Made by a program: the position numbers and the translations under genes
Assembly (NCBI RefSeq): GCF_900167375.1
Contig: NZ_FUWY01000001.1
Location: 558,001 to 622,000, forward strand
DNA length: 64,000 nt
Reading direction: 5' to 3'
Source of the DNA: Anaerorhabdus furcosa
GTDB lineage: Bacteria > Bacillota_I > Bacilli_A > Erysipelotrichales > Erysipelotrichaceae
Part shown: positions 63,438-64,000 of the stretch, in pieces
Numbering within the stretch: position 1 is the first letter of the stretch
Layout: every line of letters begins with the position of its first letter
The notes under the pieces: generated by a model
Told to the model about the DNA's origin: nothing
The model's input: only the letters and a program-made list of their open reading frames with translations
Databases searched by the model: none

Positions 63438-64000
63438 ATGAGTAAAAATGAAAAACTAGTTTGTTTAATTTCGGGGTTATGGACGTTAGGAAACACCATG
63501 TCAGCAGTATTTGTCAATGTATATCTATATGCATATACAGGGTCACTTGTAGTCATGACAATATATTGTATGATTCGTATAGGACTCTTTCCATTGTTCT
63601 TTACAATAGGTGGTAAGTGGGCACAAAGAAAAAATTACAGTCAAACATTAATCATGGGATTATTTATTACCATCCTATCTTTAGTTTATGTTTTATCTGC
63701 AAACAATTTATTTGAAAGTAATCCAAATTTAGTTTTTATTGTAGCGGCTTTAGTTGGGTCGGGAGAAGGATTCTTTTGGCTCAGTGTAAATAGTTTAAAT
63801 CAAATTGTATCAACCGATAAATCACGTGCAGCATATGTAAGTAATTTAGGAATATTCAATAATGTTGCTAATCTATTTGCACCATTATTTGCAACCATCA
63901 TGATTGACATGGCAGCAACAGATGTTGATGGGTACATGAATATCTTTAAAATAGTTATAGTGGTTTATGTTGTGATGAGTGTAGCTGCATTTAAAATAAA
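63438..64000 (+). CDS. MFS transporter, N-terminal part (runs off the window)
   Basis: An open frame starts at the ATG at 63438 and runs to the window end, giving 187 residues and about six membrane helices. It reads MSKNEKLVCLISGLWTLGNT, then FVNVYLYAYTGSLVVM, and GSGEGFFWLSVNSLNQIVS in a cytoplasmic-side loop. The pattern fits the major facilitator superfamily. The ribosome site is weak (AAAAGTG). It follows murQ and the HAD gene, so amino-sugar or muropeptide uptake is possible, but the substrate cannot be read from this part. Confidence 0.75.
   Translation, partial: MSKNEKLVCLISGLWTLGNTMSAVFVNVYLYAYTGSLVVMTIYCMIRIGLFPLFFTIGGKWAQRKNYSQTLIMGLFITILSLVYVLSANNLFESNPNLVFIVAALVGSGEGFFWLSVNSLNQIVSTDKSRAAYVSNLGIFNNVANLFAPLFATIMIDMAATDVDGYMNIFKIVIVVYVVMSVAAFKI

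Overview
The window looks like chromosomal DNA of a low-GC, Gram-positive Bacillota bacterium. An Erysipelotrichia-like host is my best guess, from gene content and style only; no 16S rRNA is present. Supporting signs are the very AT-rich sequence, strong AGGAGG-type ribosome sites, consensus TTGACA/TATAAT promoters, a seryl T-box riboswitch, FabK in place of FabI, cofactor-independent phosphoglycerate mutase, and the order dnaA-dnaN-S4 gene-recF-gyrB-gyrA. I saw no tRNA or rRNA gene, CRISPR array, transposase or prophage.

Left part (1-15.6 kb): a DUF1836 regulator, a large von Willebrand A surface protein, then one long leftward fatty-acid operon: acpP-accB-accC-accD-accA-fabH-fabK-(second FabK/nitronate-monooxygenase-like flavoprotein)-fabD-fabG-fabF-fabZ-acpS-plsC. 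It runs from acyl carrier protein and malonyl-CoA to phosphatidic acid and starts at a consensus promoter. Middle part (15.7-43.7 kb): short mixed-strand units. These include GDPD, two DNA alkylation repair genes, murB, a glutathione peroxidase, a ferritin-VIT1 fusion, a membrane alpha/beta hydrolase opposite an AraC regulator, trmO, gpmI, a TetR unit, a MerR-ABC export unit with a 19-bp-spacer promoter, the pth-mfd-rqcP-divIC unit, two repeat-rich lipoprotein or surface genes, and a GntR-ABC unit.

Origin region (43.7-57.2 kb): a VanY-like lipoprotein, then rpmH-rnpA-yidC-jag and an MBL-fold gene, all pointing toward dnaA rather than away from it. A DnaA-box field follows (47.57-47.96 kb), then dnaA, then a second small cluster of two DnaA boxes plus DnaA-trio-like TAA/TAG repeats between dnaA and dnaN. 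This suggests a bipartite origin whose unwinding site lies after dnaA. dnaN, rlbA/yaaA, recF, gyrB and gyrA follow, with a reverse-strand GNAT gene wedged between dnaN and rlbA.

Right part (57.2-64 kb): a lipoprotein, serS with its T-box leader, a GNAT gene, a ceramidase-like protein divergent from murQ-HAD phosphatase, and the start of an MFS transporter. Two perfect 16-bp parS (ParB-binding) palindromes flank serS. One lies inside the T-box leader, the other directly abuts the serS terminator. This overlap of a chromosome-segregation site with a tRNA-sensing riboswitch is the most unusual thing I found. The head-on rpmH operon, the terminators placed directly after acpP and rpmH inside their operons, and several clear operator palindromes are also worth attention.
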